Positions 17,389 through 25,368 are shown, counted from the first letter of the stretch. The stretch: DNA of 64,000 bases from Rhodoferax bucti (GCF_005876985.1 NZ_VAHD01000001.1:124001-188000), one strand, 5' to 3'. The notes: a model not told the origin generated them from the sequence alone. Program-made: numbers and translations.

Positions 17389-18270
17389 ATGCAACTGCGT
17401 GCACAGATCCAAAAAATCCTCAACCAGGAAGACCTGAACTTCCTACTCACCAACCGCATTCCCCGCCAGGCGCTGACCCGCTTTTTGGGCTGGTTCAGCA
17501 AAATCGAGCAGCCACTGGTGCGGGATGCGTCCATCGGCATCTGGAAGTTCTTCAGCGACCTGGACCTGAGCGAAGCCAAAAAGCAGCGCTTTACCAGCAT
17601 GCATGACTGCTTCACCCGCGAGCTCAAAGATGGCACACGCCCCGTTGCGCAAGACGTGGATGCCATGACCAGCCCGGTGGACGCCATCGTGGGCGCAAGC
17701 GGCCCCATTGAAGGCACCCGGGTGTTTCAAGCCAAAGGTTTTCCCTACACGCTGGAGGACCTGCTCGGCCCGGACGCCGATGTGAGCGAATGGCGCGACG
17801 GCAGCTTTGTGACCCTGCGGCTCACCTCCAGCATGTACCACCGCTTTCACGCGCCCTACGACTGCACGGTGGAAGAAGTGCGCTACTTCTCGGGCGACAC
17901 CTGGAACGTCAACCCGATTGCCCTCAAGCGGGTAGAAAAACTCTTCTGCAAAAACGAGCGCGCTTACCTCGGCACCCGGCTGAACGGCGCCGGCCCGATG
18001 CAAGGCAAGCGGGTGGCGCTGGTGCCGGTAGCCGCGGTGTTGGTCGCCAGCATTCGGCTGCACTTTCTCGATGTGTTGTTTCACTTGAAATACAGCGGCC
18101 CCAAAACCATGGCCTGCAACGCAAACTTCGAGCGTGGGCAAGAGATGGGCTGGTTTCAGCATGGCTCCACCGTGATCGTGCTGGCGCCCAAGGGCTTCGC
18201 GTTGGACGCCGGACTAGACCAAGGGTCGCGCGTGCGAATGGGCCAGCCGCTCCTTCGTTGGCAAGGCTGA
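17389..18270 (+). CDS. psd: Phosphatidylserine decarboxylase
   Basis: This enzyme decarboxylates phosphatidylserine to phosphatidylethanolamine at the inner membrane. The 293-aa proenzyme shows FTRELKDGTRP, MTSPVDAIVGASGPIEG, TLRLTSSMYHRFHAPYDC, and the self-cleavage site HGSTVIVLAPKGF near the C-terminus. There the Ser of GST becomes the pyruvoyl group. The usual LGST is HGST here. It is divergent from the aminotransferase gene. Its last 57 nt overlap the convergent glycosyltransferase gene. Confidence 0.93.
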   Translation: MQLRAQIQKILNQEDLNFLLTNRIPRQALTRFLGWFSKIEQPLVRDASIGIWKFFSDLDLSEAKKQRFTSMHDCFTRELKDGTRPVAQDVDAMTSPVDAIVGASGPIEGTRVFQAKGFPYTLEDLLGPDADVSEWRDGSFVTLRLTSSMYHRFHAPYDCTVEEVRYFSGDTWNVNPIALKRVEKLFCKNERAYLGTRLNGAGPMQGKRVALVPVAAVLVASIRLHFLDVLFHLKYSGPKTMACNANFERGQEMGWFQHGSTVIVLAPKGFALDAGLDQGSRVRMGQPLLRWQG

Positions 18271-19509
18271 CAAACCCGTCACCTGGCCGGTCGCAAACGG
18301 CCGGCCATGGCGCTCCAGCACCGAGCGCAAGGTGTGCACAAAGCTGTCGCACACGGCATCCCAGCTGCGGTTGGCCACCGCCTGCACCGCAGCCGTGCGG
18401 TACTGCGCCATGCGCTGCGGGTCTTGCGCCAGTTGCACAGCGGCGTTCACAAAGGACACGTCATCCCCGGTGGGCACCAGCACGCCGTTGTCGCCACTCT
18501 CAATCAGCTCCAGCGCAGCCGCACAGTCGTACGACACCACCGCCAAGCCACTGGCCATGGCCTCGGGAACCACGTTGCCGTACGTCTCGGTCATGCTGGG
18601 AAACAGAAACAAGTCTGCCGATGCATAGTGCGCCGCCAGGTCCGCGCCTTTTTGCACACCGGCAAAGCAGGCTTCGGGGCAGGCCTCGGTCAAGGCTTTG
18701 CGCAGCGGGCCATCGCCCACAAACACCAGCTTGACGGTAGGCACACGGGCCTTGATGGCGCGGAACGCCGCCACCACCAAGCCCACATTTTTCTCCTTGG
18801 CCAAGCGCCCCACCAACAGAATGACGGGCTCTTGGCCCTGCACACCCCATTGGCGACGTAGCTCATCGGAGCGGTGTTGCGGACCAAACTGCTCCAAGGC
18901 AACCCCACGCGACAGCAACGTCACGTTCTCGTAGCCGCGGGCGGTCAGGTCTTGCACCAGCGTGCGGGTAGGCACCATGGTGGCTTGGGTGCGGTTGTGC
19001 AGCTTGCGCAGGTAGGACTCGATCGGCGTCTTCAACAAGCCGATGCCATAGTGCTGCGAATAGCTCTGAAAATTGGTGTGAAACGAGCTGGTAATCGGCA
19101 GTTGCAGCTTGCGCGCCGCCGCCACGGCAGACCAACCCAAGGGGCCTTCGGTGACCACATGCACGATGTCCGGGCGGCGCTCGGCCCACAACTTCAGCAA
19201 ACGGTTTTTAGAGGGCATGCCGAAACGCAGCTCGCCATATGCAGGCAGAGGCACGCCTTTGGACAGCACCTCGTCCAGCCCCTCGTGCTGCACCGCGTTT
19301 TGCTCGCGCGACTGGCGTGGCCGCACCACCTGCACCGCGTGGCCTTTTTTGAGCATGCCGTTGACGAGCCACCCCAGTGTCATGGCCACGCCATTCACCT
19401 CGGGGGGGAAGGTTTCAGTCACCACCGCAATCCGCAAGCTGGAGAGCTGCGGCGCGAAGGACTCGATGAGGAGGTCGTCGGAGGTTTTCACAACCCCGAG
19501 GCTAGGCAC
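18214..19509 (-). CDS. GT4-family glycosyltransferase (MgtA/SqdX-like)
   Basis: A 431-aa GT-B protein: RIAVVTETFPPEVNGVAMTL at the N-terminal donor/acceptor loop, PDIVHVVTEGPLGWSA, ITSSFHTNFQSYSQHYG, VILLVGRLAKEKNVGLV, and the nucleotide-sugar site FLFPSMTETYGNVVPEAMASG with the E-x7-E motif. It is closest in pattern to alpha-mannosyl/glucosyl transferases acting on diacylglycerol-type lipids; the sugar and acceptor are not deducible. GTG at 19509 is the longest start; a GTG at 19491 is possible. It sits between psd and an LplT-like gene and overlaps psd by 57 nt. Confidence 0.85.
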   Translation of the reverse strand: MPSLGVVKTSDDLLIESFAPQLSSLRIAVVTETFPPEVNGVAMTLGWLVNGMLKKGHAVQVVRPRQSREQNAVQHEGLDEVLSKGVPLPAYGELRFGMPSKNRLLKLWAERRPDIVHVVTEGPLGWSAVAAARKLQLPITSSFHTNFQSYSQHYGIGLLKTPIESYLRKLHNRTQATMVPTRTLVQDLTARGYENVTLLSRGVALEQFGPQHRSDELRRQWGVQGQEPVILLVGRLAKEKNVGLVVAAFRAIKARVPTVKLVFVGDGPLRKALTEACPEACFAGVQKGADLAAHYASADLFLFPSMTETYGNVVPEAMASGLAVVSYDCAAALELIESGDNGVLVPTGDDVSFVNAAVQLAQDPQRMAQYRTAAVQAVANRSWDAVCDSFVHTLRSVLERHGRPFATGQVTGLSALPTKERLAHSHARPLV

Positions 19510-19551
19510 CCCACATAACAGCTTGATGATGCTTTTTTGACAGTTTGACGT

Positions 19552-20838
19552 CTAGCCAGCTGACCGACGCGTGAACCATTGCGCCCGGTAGGTGATGCAA
19601 ATGAGCACCATGCCCAGCGTGACCAAAACGCCAAATCCGACAATCAGGGTATGCATTTGCAGCTGCAAGGCGGTAGCGCCGGCGTAGACCGCCAGCATCA
19701 GCAGCATGCCGGCGTTCTCATTGAAACCTTGCACCGCAATCGAGCGGCCGGCCGTCAGCAGCACATAGCCCCGGTGCTGCAGCAGCGCATTCATGGGCAC
19801 CACAAAAAACCCGGCCATGGCGCCTACCAGCACCATCAGCAAGGCCGCCATAGGAATGGTGTCCACCAGCAACATGAGCGGGATTACCAGCCCCAGCAAC
19901 AGGCCCATGGGCAACAAACGCACCGCATGGCTCAACACCACATAACGGCTGGCCAGCATGGCCCCCGCAATCACGCCGATCGCAGTCACCCCTTGCAGGT
20001 AGGCGGCTTTGTCGAGCGGCAAGCCCAAAGCCTCGTTCGCCCAACGCAACACCACCAACTGCAAGGTGGCGCCCACGCCCCATAGCAAGGTGGTCACCGC
20101 CATGGACATGCCCCCCACCGGGTCGCGCCACAGCACCACGTTCTCTTTCCAGAAGCGCACCACCAGCTCCCGGGGATGGATGGAGTGCGGGTCGTAGCGG
20201 GCGCCACTGTCGGGGATGGCAAAGCACGCTGCCATGGCCACGGAGTTAAGCAGCAGCAGGACCATCATGCCGGCGCCCAGCGCCGTGGCTGCGGCACCCG
20301 GCCACTGCCAGGCAGCAGGCCAGTGGAGCACCGGCATCAGCGGGCTGATCAAGAACCCGCCCAGTACCGTACCGAAGATGACGGCACACACGGTGGCACC
20401 TTCAAAGAAACCATTGGCCCGCACCAAATCGTCCGGCGGCAGCAACTCGGTGATCAAGCCGTATTTGGCGGGTGCGTAGAGGGCCGCGCCCCAGCCGGCC
20501 ACCACAATCGTGAGCAAGGGATCGACCCCCGCCAACAAAAACAGCATGGCGGTCACTTTGAAGGCGTTGGACACCAGCATCACCCGGCCTTTGACAAAGG
20601 CATCCGCCAAGGGCCCGACCAAGGGAGCCAAGAGCACATAAAACAGGGTGAAGCCGATCTTGAGTACCGGGATGCACCAATCGGCCTCCTGCAACTCCAT
20701 GACCCGGGCAATCGCCACAATCAAAAACGCGTTGTCGGCCAGGGTGGACACAAACTGCACAGCAAGAAGCACAAAAAACGCACGTGGCATCGATCGGGGA
20801 ATAGGGTGCATAGCGGAGCCAAAGTGGAAGCTGCGCAT
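19552..20838 (-). CDS. lplT: LplT-like lysophospholipid transporter (MFS)
   Basis: A protein of about 428 aa with twelve predicted helices. LLAVQFVSTLADNAFLIVA corresponds to the LplT opening (QFLSAFGDNALLF in E. coli). It also has LAPLVGPLADAFVKGRVML, YAPAKYGLITELLPPDDLVRANG and FFVVPMNALLQHRG, which are typical LplT signatures. LplT flips lysophospholipids across the inner membrane for reacylation. The fused Aas acyltransferase seen in some species is absent. The start is uncertain: 20838 (MRSFHFG), 20814 (MHPIPRS) or 20790 (MPRAFF); none has a strong ribosome binding site. Confidence 0.85.
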   Translation of the reverse strand: MRSFHFGSAMHPIPRSMPRAFFVLLAVQFVSTLADNAFLIVAIARVMELQEADWCIPVLKIGFTLFYVLLAPLVGPLADAFVKGRVMLVSNAFKVTAMLFLLAGVDPLLTIVVAGWGAALYAPAKYGLITELLPPDDLVRANGFFEGATVCAVIFGTVLGGFLISPLMPVLHWPAAWQWPGAAATALGAGMMVLLLLNSVAMAACFAIPDSGARYDPHSIHPRELVVRFWKENVVLWRDPVGGMSMAVTTLLWGVGATLQLVVLRWANEALGLPLDKAAYLQGVTAIGVIAGAMLASRYVVLSHAVRLLPMGLLLGLVIPLMLLVDTIPMAALLMVLVGAMAGFFVVPMNALLQHRGYVLLTAGRSIAVQGFNENAGMLLMLAVYAGATALQLQMHTLIVGFGVLVTLGMVLICITYRAQWFTRRSAG

Positions 20839-20951
20839 ACTGCCCACGCCATGTGAACGCACGGTGACACGCGCTGTGGCAACCCAGTGTCACAGATTTG
20901 CAGCACGAGGTGCCTAGCATCCGGCTGCTATCAAAAACAGAGGATGACAGC

Positions 20952-21422
20952 GTGCACCATCGACTCGCGAGACTTGCCGCCGGGGCCTTACTAGGTGCCG
21001 CTTACATCAGTGTGCCCGTCGCCCCACTCTTGGCCAGCGCCGTGTTTTGGCGCAAGAAATATGTGCTGAACTACCGCCACACCATACGGAAAACGCTGGG
21101 CCACATCCACGCCATGCAGCGCGGCCCGGCATTGCACTTCTTCAGGGATGTGGCAGGGCAAGTCCAGCAGGTGCCGGAGCATATTGAGGGTGAATGCGTG
21201 CAATGCGGCAACTGCTGCATGAACCACCAATGCATGTTTTTGGAGCCCACCGGGCAAGACCAGTTCCAGTGCGGCATTTACCACTCGCCGCTGCGCAAAG
21301 CGTCCAACTGCGGATCTTTCCCCTTGCACCGGCAAGATATTGAGCGTTACAGCTGCCCCAGCTATTTCGTTGCGCCTCAACCGCAACAAACCGTCATCCG
21401 GATTCACCCGGTGCGGGCCTGA
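20952..21422 (+). CDS. Membrane-associated CxxCxxCC (YkgJ-like) cysteine-cluster protein
   Basis: A 156-aa protein. A hydrophobic N-terminal segment (LARLAAGALLGAAYISVPVA) is followed by a basic region and then a cysteine-rich domain: CVQCGNCC, then single Cys in MNHQC, FQCGIY, SNCGSF and SCPSYF, eight in all. The C-x2-C-x2-CC start is that of the putative zinc/iron-chelating (YkgJ/FliB-type) domain. The function is unknown. I use the GTG at 20952 with AGAGGA 7 nt upstream; the earlier in-frame stretch contains a fragment resembling the dispersed repeat and looks non-coding. It is divergent from lplT. Confidence 0.7.
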   Translation: MHHRLARLAAGALLGAAYISVPVAPLLASAVFWRKKYVLNYRHTIRKTLGHIHAMQRGPALHFFRDVAGQVQQVPEHIEGECVQCGNCCMNHQCMFLEPTGQDQFQCGIYHSPLRKASNCGSFPLHRQDIERYSCPSYFVAPQPQQTVIRIHPVRA

Positions 21423-21440
21423 GTGAAGGCCTGAAACAAA

Positions 21441-21462
21441 AAAGCCGCTCAGAGAGCGGCTT
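21441..21462 (-). terminator. Intrinsic terminator of the cytochrome c4 gene
   Basis: AAGCCGCTC (21442-21450) and GAGCGGCTT (21454-21462) are perfect inverted repeats with a 3-nt loop. On the minus strand they are followed by a run of six T. It lies 22 bp past the cytochrome c stop. Confidence 0.9.
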
Positions 21463-21483
21463 GGGCAGAAAGCAGATGGGGGC

Positions 21484-22149
21484 TTACTTGAAACGGCTTT
21501 GTGGAACCGTCTTCAACTCGGTAGGCAGGCTGCCCACGTAGTTGGACAATTCTTTCAGCTCCGCATTGCTGAACTGCTTGGCCACACCGCCCATGATGGC
21601 GTTGCCGCGGCCGATGTTGGCGTTGCCTTCTGTTTTGTAAGCCTTCAAAGCGACGTACAAGTAATCGCTGTGCTGGCCGGCGATCTTGGGGTAGGTGGGG
21701 TCGATAGGCTTGCTGAACGAATCACCGTGGCAGGAGGCGCAGTTGCCCTTGGTCAGCAACGCGTTGACCCTCTCAGAGCCGGGAGCCGCTTTTTCCAAGG
21801 CGGGGGAGCCTTCCACCGCACCGCTGGCTTCGTAGTAAGCGGCCAGATCGGCGATGTCTTGGTCTGTCAAAGACGCTGCGATGCCCTTCATGGACGCATG
21901 CTTGCGTTCACCTTTTTTGTAGGCATTCAAGGCAGAGGCAATGTACTTGCCGCTCTGGCCGGAAATCTTGGGAACCTTGTGAATTTCGGGGAAACTGGCC
22001 TGGTAACCCACGATGCCGTGGCAGCCGATACACATGGCATTCTTTTTGGCACCCGCCTGCACATCACCCTGAACGCCCTCGGCGTGGGCTGCAAAAACGG
22101 TCACGGAGGCGACAAGTGCGGCGGACAGCGACAAGAGGATTTTGTTCAT
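21484..22149 (-). CDS. Dihaem cytochrome c4
   Basis: A 221-aa periplasmic protein with a signal peptide cleaved near AAHA-EGV. It has two class I cytochrome domains with haem sites CIGCH (residues 40-44) and CASCH (137-141), and matching Met-ligand regions (KHASMKGIA and NAIMGGVAKQ). The internal duplication, including KISGQSGKYIASALNAYKKGER and KIAGQHSDYLYVALKAYKTEG, identifies cytochrome c4, an electron donor to haem-copper oxidases. A minus-strand TATAAT lies at 22202-22197 and a perfect FNR-type box at 22233-22246 upstream, suggesting oxygen-responsive control. Confidence 0.92.
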   Translation of the reverse strand: MNKILLSLSAALVASVTVFAAHAEGVQGDVQAGAKKNAMCIGCHGIVGYQASFPEIHKVPKISGQSGKYIASALNAYKKGERKHASMKGIAASLTDQDIADLAAYYEASGAVEGSPALEKAAPGSERVNALLTKGNCASCHGDSFSKPIDPTYPKIAGQHSDYLYVALKAYKTEGNANIGRGNAIMGGVAKQFSNAELKELSNYVGSLPTELKTVPQSRFK

Positions 22150-22196
22150 TTTGCGAAGACAATCACAGAGTGATGACGTGGTGGTTTTACCAAACC

Positions 22197-22202
22197 ATTA
22201 TA
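22197..22202 (-). promoter_or_regulatory. Putative -10 box for cytochrome c4
   Basis: The minus strand reads TATAAT here, giving a start of transcription near 22190 and a 5' leader of about 40 nt. No -35 match is seen at the right spacing (GGTTCT), as expected for an activator-dependent promoter. Confidence 0.5.
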
Positions 22203-22232
22203 TCGACAAGGCCCTCCGTAGAACCCCTATGT

Positions 22233-22246
22233 TTGATCCCCATCAA
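22233..22246. promoter_or_regulatory. Perfect FNR/ANR-type operator TTGATCCCCATCAA
   Basis: The palindrome matches the TTGAT-N4-ATCAA consensus of FNR/ANR/CRP-FNR family oxygen sensors at all ten defined positions. Its centre is about 49.5 bp upstream of the inferred cytochrome c4 start site. Its right edge is 23 bp from the divergent moxR ATG, where binding would more likely repress. This is a sequence match only; no binding evidence. Confidence 0.65.
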
Positions 22247-22269
22247 GCGACAACGCCGACGCATTTGCT

Positions 22270-23124
22270 ATGAAATTTACCGGTACCTCCAACTACGTTG
22301 CCACCCAGGACCTGATGCTGTCGGTGAACGCGGCCATTACCCTGCAGCGCCCGCTGCTGGTCAAGGGCGAGCCCGGCACCGGCAAAACCATGTTGGCCGA
22401 AGAAGTGGCGCAGGCGCTGGGCATGCCCCTGCTGCAATGGCATATCAAGTCCACCACCAAGGCCCAGCAAGGCCTCTACGAATACGACGCGGTGAGCCGC
22501 CTGCGCGACTCCCAGCTTTCGGATGTGGACGGTGGCGAGCGCGTCAAGGACATCAACAACTACATCGTCAAAGGCGTGCTCTGGCAGGCCTTTACCGCCG
22601 ACCAGCCGGTGGCGCTGCTGATTGACGAAATCGACAAGGCGGACATCGAGTTCCCCAACGACCTGTTGCGCGAAATAGACCGCATGGAGTTTTACTGCTA
22701 CGAGACGCGCCAGCTCATCAAGGCCAAGCACCGGCCGCTGGTGTTCATCACCTCCAACAACGAAAAAGAACTGCCCGACGCCTTTTTGCGCCGCTGCTTC
22801 TTCCACTACATCAAGTTCCCCGACGCTGCCACTATGCAAAGCATTGTGGATGTGCACTTCCCCGGCCTGAAGAAAGAGCTGGTGAGTGCAGCGATGAAAA
22901 CCTTCTTTGAAGTGCGCGGCCTGCCCGGCCTCAAGAAAAAGCCGTCCACCAGCGAGCTGCTGGACTGGCTCAAACTACTGCTGGCCGAGGACATTCCCGC
23001 TGAGGCCCTGCAAAGCAAGGACGACAAGATAGCTGTGCCCCCGCTGGTGGGCGCCTTGCTCAAGAACGAGCAAGACGTCACCCTGTTTGAAAAACTGATG
23101 TTCATGCAACGCCACAACCGCTAA
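22270..23124 (+). CDS. MoxR-family AAA+ ATPase
   Basis: A 284-aa AAA+ protein: Walker A VKGEPGTGKTMLAEEVA, Walker B VALLIDEIDKADIEFPNDLLREID, sensor 1 VFITSNNEKELPDAFLRRCF with the arginine finger, and a C-terminal lid domain. MoxR ATPases act as chaperones that mature or activate partners through a VWA-domain protein. The VWA partner is encoded three genes downstream in the same operon, the arrangement typical of this subfamily. Confidence 0.93.
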   Translation: MKFTGTSNYVATQDLMLSVNAAITLQRPLLVKGEPGTGKTMLAEEVAQALGMPLLQWHIKSTTKAQQGLYEYDAVSRLRDSQLSDVDGGERVKDINNYIVKGVLWQAFTADQPVALLIDEIDKADIEFPNDLLREIDRMEFYCYETRQLIKAKHRPLVFITSNNEKELPDAFLRRCFFHYIKFPDAATMQSIVDVHFPGLKKELVSAAMKTFFEVRGLPGLKKKPSTSELLDWLKLLLAEDIPAEALQSKDDKIAVPPLVGALLKNEQDVTLFEKLMFMQRHNR

Positions 23125-23129
23125 ACACC

Positions 23130-23354
23130 ATGAGTTCCCAACTATTGAAAGAAGGCCTGTCCGATGCCATCGGCTTCGTAGGCGGCGCACTCACCGGGTT
23201 CTGGATCGGGCGTCTGCTGGGCCTGGACCTGTTTGCACCAGGCTACGGCAATGCCAGCGTGGGCGCCATCGTGTTGGTGGGCTTGGGCGGCGGCATTGGG
23301 CTGCAACTGGCACGCAAATGGCGCAGCCGCCAAACCGACAACACCAAGGAATAA
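23130..23354 (+). CDS. Small glycine-rich membrane protein, unknown function
   Basis: A 74-aa protein (MSSQLLKEGLSDAIGFVGG...) with two glycine-rich hydrophobic helices (about residues 12-29 and 42-60) and a basic tail RKWRSRQTDNTKE. It lies 5 nt after moxR and 2 nt before the GNAT gene, so it is clearly part of the operon. The GxxxG-like spacing suggests helix packing. I recognise no family. Confidence 0.65.
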   Translation: MSSQLLKEGLSDAIGFVGGALTGFWIGRLLGLDLFAPGYGNASVGAIVLVGLGGGIGLQLARKWRSRQTDNTKE

Positions 23355-23356
23355 AC

Positions 23357-23953
23357 ATGGCATTTGTAGAGCCCGTGACCCTGAGCGCCCGTGGCGTCAC
23401 CCTGCTGCCCTTGGCGCTGGAGCACGAAGCCGGCCTGCGCGCTGCGGCCGCCGATGGCGAGCTGTGGAACATCCGCGTGACCTCGGTACCCGAGCCCGAG
23501 CACACCCGCAAATACATTGAAGATGCGCTCGCCATGCGCGAGGCCGGCAACCGCTTTGCCTTTGTAGTCACCGAAACTGCCACCGGCCGGGTCTTGGGCA
23601 GCAGCAGCTACCACGACATCCTGCCCGCGGTGAAGCGGGTGGAAATTGGCTACACCTGGTACGGCAAAAGCAGCCAGCGCAGCCACGTCAACAGCACCTG
23701 CAAGCTTTTGCTGATGACGCATGCGTTTGAGACCCTGGGCTGCCATATAGTGGGCTGGCGCACCGACAACTTCAACTTTGCCAGCCAGGCCGCCATCGAG
23801 CGCCTGGGCGCCAAAAAAGACGGCGTGATCCGCGGCCACGCCCTGCGCCGCGACGGCACCATCCGCGACACCGTGATGTACAGCCTGCGCAGCGGCGAGT
23901 GGCCCGAGGTGAAAGCGCAGCTGCTGCATTCGCTGGACAAGCCGCGCACCTGA
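23357..23953 (+). CDS. GNAT-family N-acetyltransferase (RimJ/RimL-like)
   Basis: A 198-aa protein starting MAFVEPVTLSARGVTLLPLA. The acetyltransferase core is KRVEIGYTWYGKSSQRSHVNSTCKLLLMTHAFETLGCHIVGWRTD, followed by NFNFASQAAIERLGAKKDGVIR, which is the RimJ/RimL layout (substrate usually an N-terminal amine or ribosomal protein). The start at 23357 is 2 nt after the stop of the 74-aa gene. The substrate is unknown; co-transcription with moxR-vwa is probably a chance pairing or a local feature. Confidence 0.85.
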   Translation: MAFVEPVTLSARGVTLLPLALEHEAGLRAAAADGELWNIRVTSVPEPEHTRKYIEDALAMREAGNRFAFVVTETATGRVLGSSSYHDILPAVKRVEIGYTWYGKSSQRSHVNSTCKLLLMTHAFETLGCHIVGWRTDNFNFASQAAIERLGAKKDGVIRGHALRRDGTIRDTVMYSLRSGEWPEVKAQLLHSLDKPRT

Positions 23954-23976
23954 GGTGCCCCCAAACCACTACCGCC

Positions 23977-25191
23977 ATGCTGCTGGACTTCTTCTACACC
24001 CTGCGTACCGCCAAGCTGCCCGTCTCGGTCAAGGAATACCTGACCCTGCTGGAGGCGTTGCAAAAAGGGGTGGTGGGGCCGAACACCCGGCCTGCGGATG
24101 GTGAAGCAGAGGCAAGCGGCTACAGCATTGACGATTTTTACTTTCTGGCCCGTACCACGCTGGTCAAGGACGAAAAACACTACGACAAGTTCGACCGGGC
24201 GTTTGGGGCCTATTTCAAAGGCATCGAACAGATCAGCGATTTCACCAAAGACATTCCAGCCGAGTGGCTGCGCAAAAACCTCGAGAAGTTTTTGACGCCC
24301 GAGGAGCAAGCCAAGCTGCAAGCCATGGGCTGGAATGAGCTGATGGAGACGCTCAAAAAGCGCCTCGAAGAGCAGAAAGAACGCCACGAGGGCGGCAATA
24401 AATGGATAGGCACGGGCGGCACCTCGCCCTTTGGCGCCTATGGCCACAACCCGCAGGGCGTGCGCATCGGCCAGGACAAAAGCCGCAACCGCAGCGCCGT
24501 CAAGGTCTGGGACCAGCGCGCCTACAAAGACTACGACGACACCCAGGAGCTGGGCACCCGAAACATCAAGGTCGCGCTGCGCCGCCTGCGCAAGTTCGCC
24601 CGCGAAGGCCATGAGGACGAGCTGGACCTGGACGAGACCATCAGCAAAACCGCTGCCAACGCGGGCTTTCTGGACATCAAGATGCGCCCGGAGCGGCACA
24701 ACAACGTCAAGGTGCTGCTGCTGATGGACGTGGGCGGCACCATGGACGACCACATCCAACGGGTGGAAGAGCTGTTCAGCGCGGCCAAGACCGAGTTCAA
24801 GCACCTGGAGTTTTATTACTTCCACAACTGCGTCTATGACTTCATGTGGAAGAACAACCGGCGCCGCTTCGCCGAGAAGTTTGATACCTGGGACATCATC
24901 CGCAAGTACAACAAAGACTACAAGCTGATCTTTGTGGGCGACGCGACCATGAGCCCCTACGAAATCCTGCAGCCCGGCGGCAGCGTGGAATACAACAACG
25001 AAGAGCCCGGCGCCGAATGGCTGCAGCGGCTGATGAGCGCCTTCCCCAAGTTCGCGTGGATCAACCCCGAGCCCCAAGGCGTGTGGCAATACCGCCAGAG
25101 CATTGGCGTCATTCAGCAGCTGGTGCAAAACAAGATGTACCCGCTCACCCTCAAAGGCCTGGAAGAGGCCATGCGCCACCTGACCAAGTAG
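23977..25191 (+). CDS. VWA-domain protein, CoxE-like (COG3825 type), MoxR partner
   Basis: A 404-aa protein starting MLLDFFYTLRTAKLPVSVKE. It has an N-terminal helical region, a low-complexity charged middle, and a C-terminal von Willebrand A-type domain with VLLLMDVGGTMDDH. The MIDAS-like motif is D-x-G-x-T instead of the usual D-x-S-x-S. Also seen are YYFHNCVYDFMWKNN and LIFVGDATMSPYE. Proteins of this type work with MoxR ATPases, here encoded upstream. The start at 23977 follows the GNAT stop by 23 nt. Confidence 0.85.
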   Translation: MLLDFFYTLRTAKLPVSVKEYLTLLEALQKGVVGPNTRPADGEAEASGYSIDDFYFLARTTLVKDEKHYDKFDRAFGAYFKGIEQISDFTKDIPAEWLRKNLEKFLTPEEQAKLQAMGWNELMETLKKRLEEQKERHEGGNKWIGTGGTSPFGAYGHNPQGVRIGQDKSRNRSAVKVWDQRAYKDYDDTQELGTRNIKVALRRLRKFAREGHEDELDLDETISKTAANAGFLDIKMRPERHNNVKVLLLMDVGGTMDDHIQRVEELFSAAKTEFKHLEFYYFHNCVYDFMWKNNRRRFAEKFDTWDIIRKYNKDYKLIFVGDATMSPYEILQPGGSVEYNNEEPGAEWLQRLMSAFPKFAWINPEPQGVWQYRQSIGVIQQLVQNKMYPLTLKGLEEAMRHLTK

Positions 25192-25222
25192 CGCAGCGCG
25201 GGCCGATACAATCCCGCGTCCG

Positions 25223-25297
25223 GTCTTCGTAGTTCAATGGATAGAACGGCCCCCTCCTAAGGGGCAGATACAGGTTCGATTCCTGTCGAGGACACCA
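25223..25297 (+). tRNA. tRNA-Arg (anticodon CCT)
   Basis: A 75-nt cloverleaf. Acceptor GTCTTCG pairs with CGAGGAC, the D arm is GTTC/GAAC, the anticodon arm GCCCC/GGGGC has loop CTCCTAA (anticodon CCT at 25256-25258), the T arm is ACAGG/CCTGT, and the 3' CCA is encoded. It reads AGG codons. It marks the left edge of the plsC-flanked islet. Confidence 0.96.
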
Positions 25298-25306
25298 ACC
25301 ACTTTG

Positions 25307-25355
25307 GCATCAAATCAGGCTCTGGCGCTCGTGAAATATGCGCAAGCAGCTATGA
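25307..25355 (+). repeat. Dispersed 50-bp repeat, intergenic copy after tRNA-Arg
   Basis: It runs from GCATCAAATCAGGCTCTGG to GCGCAAGCAGCTATGAAAA, with the parts CAAATCA, TCTGGCGCTC and the core in order. I used it as the reference for the other copies. A partner copy lies at 27607-27655 in the right flanking repeat. Confidence 0.85.
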
Positions 25356-25368
25356 AAAAGTGAGCACA

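Noticed and set aside
20912..20944. Possible repeat fragment before the cysteine-cluster gene (GGCTGCTATCAAAAA)
   Set aside because: Only the tail matches and the other blocks are missing; it was used only as weak support for the later start codon.
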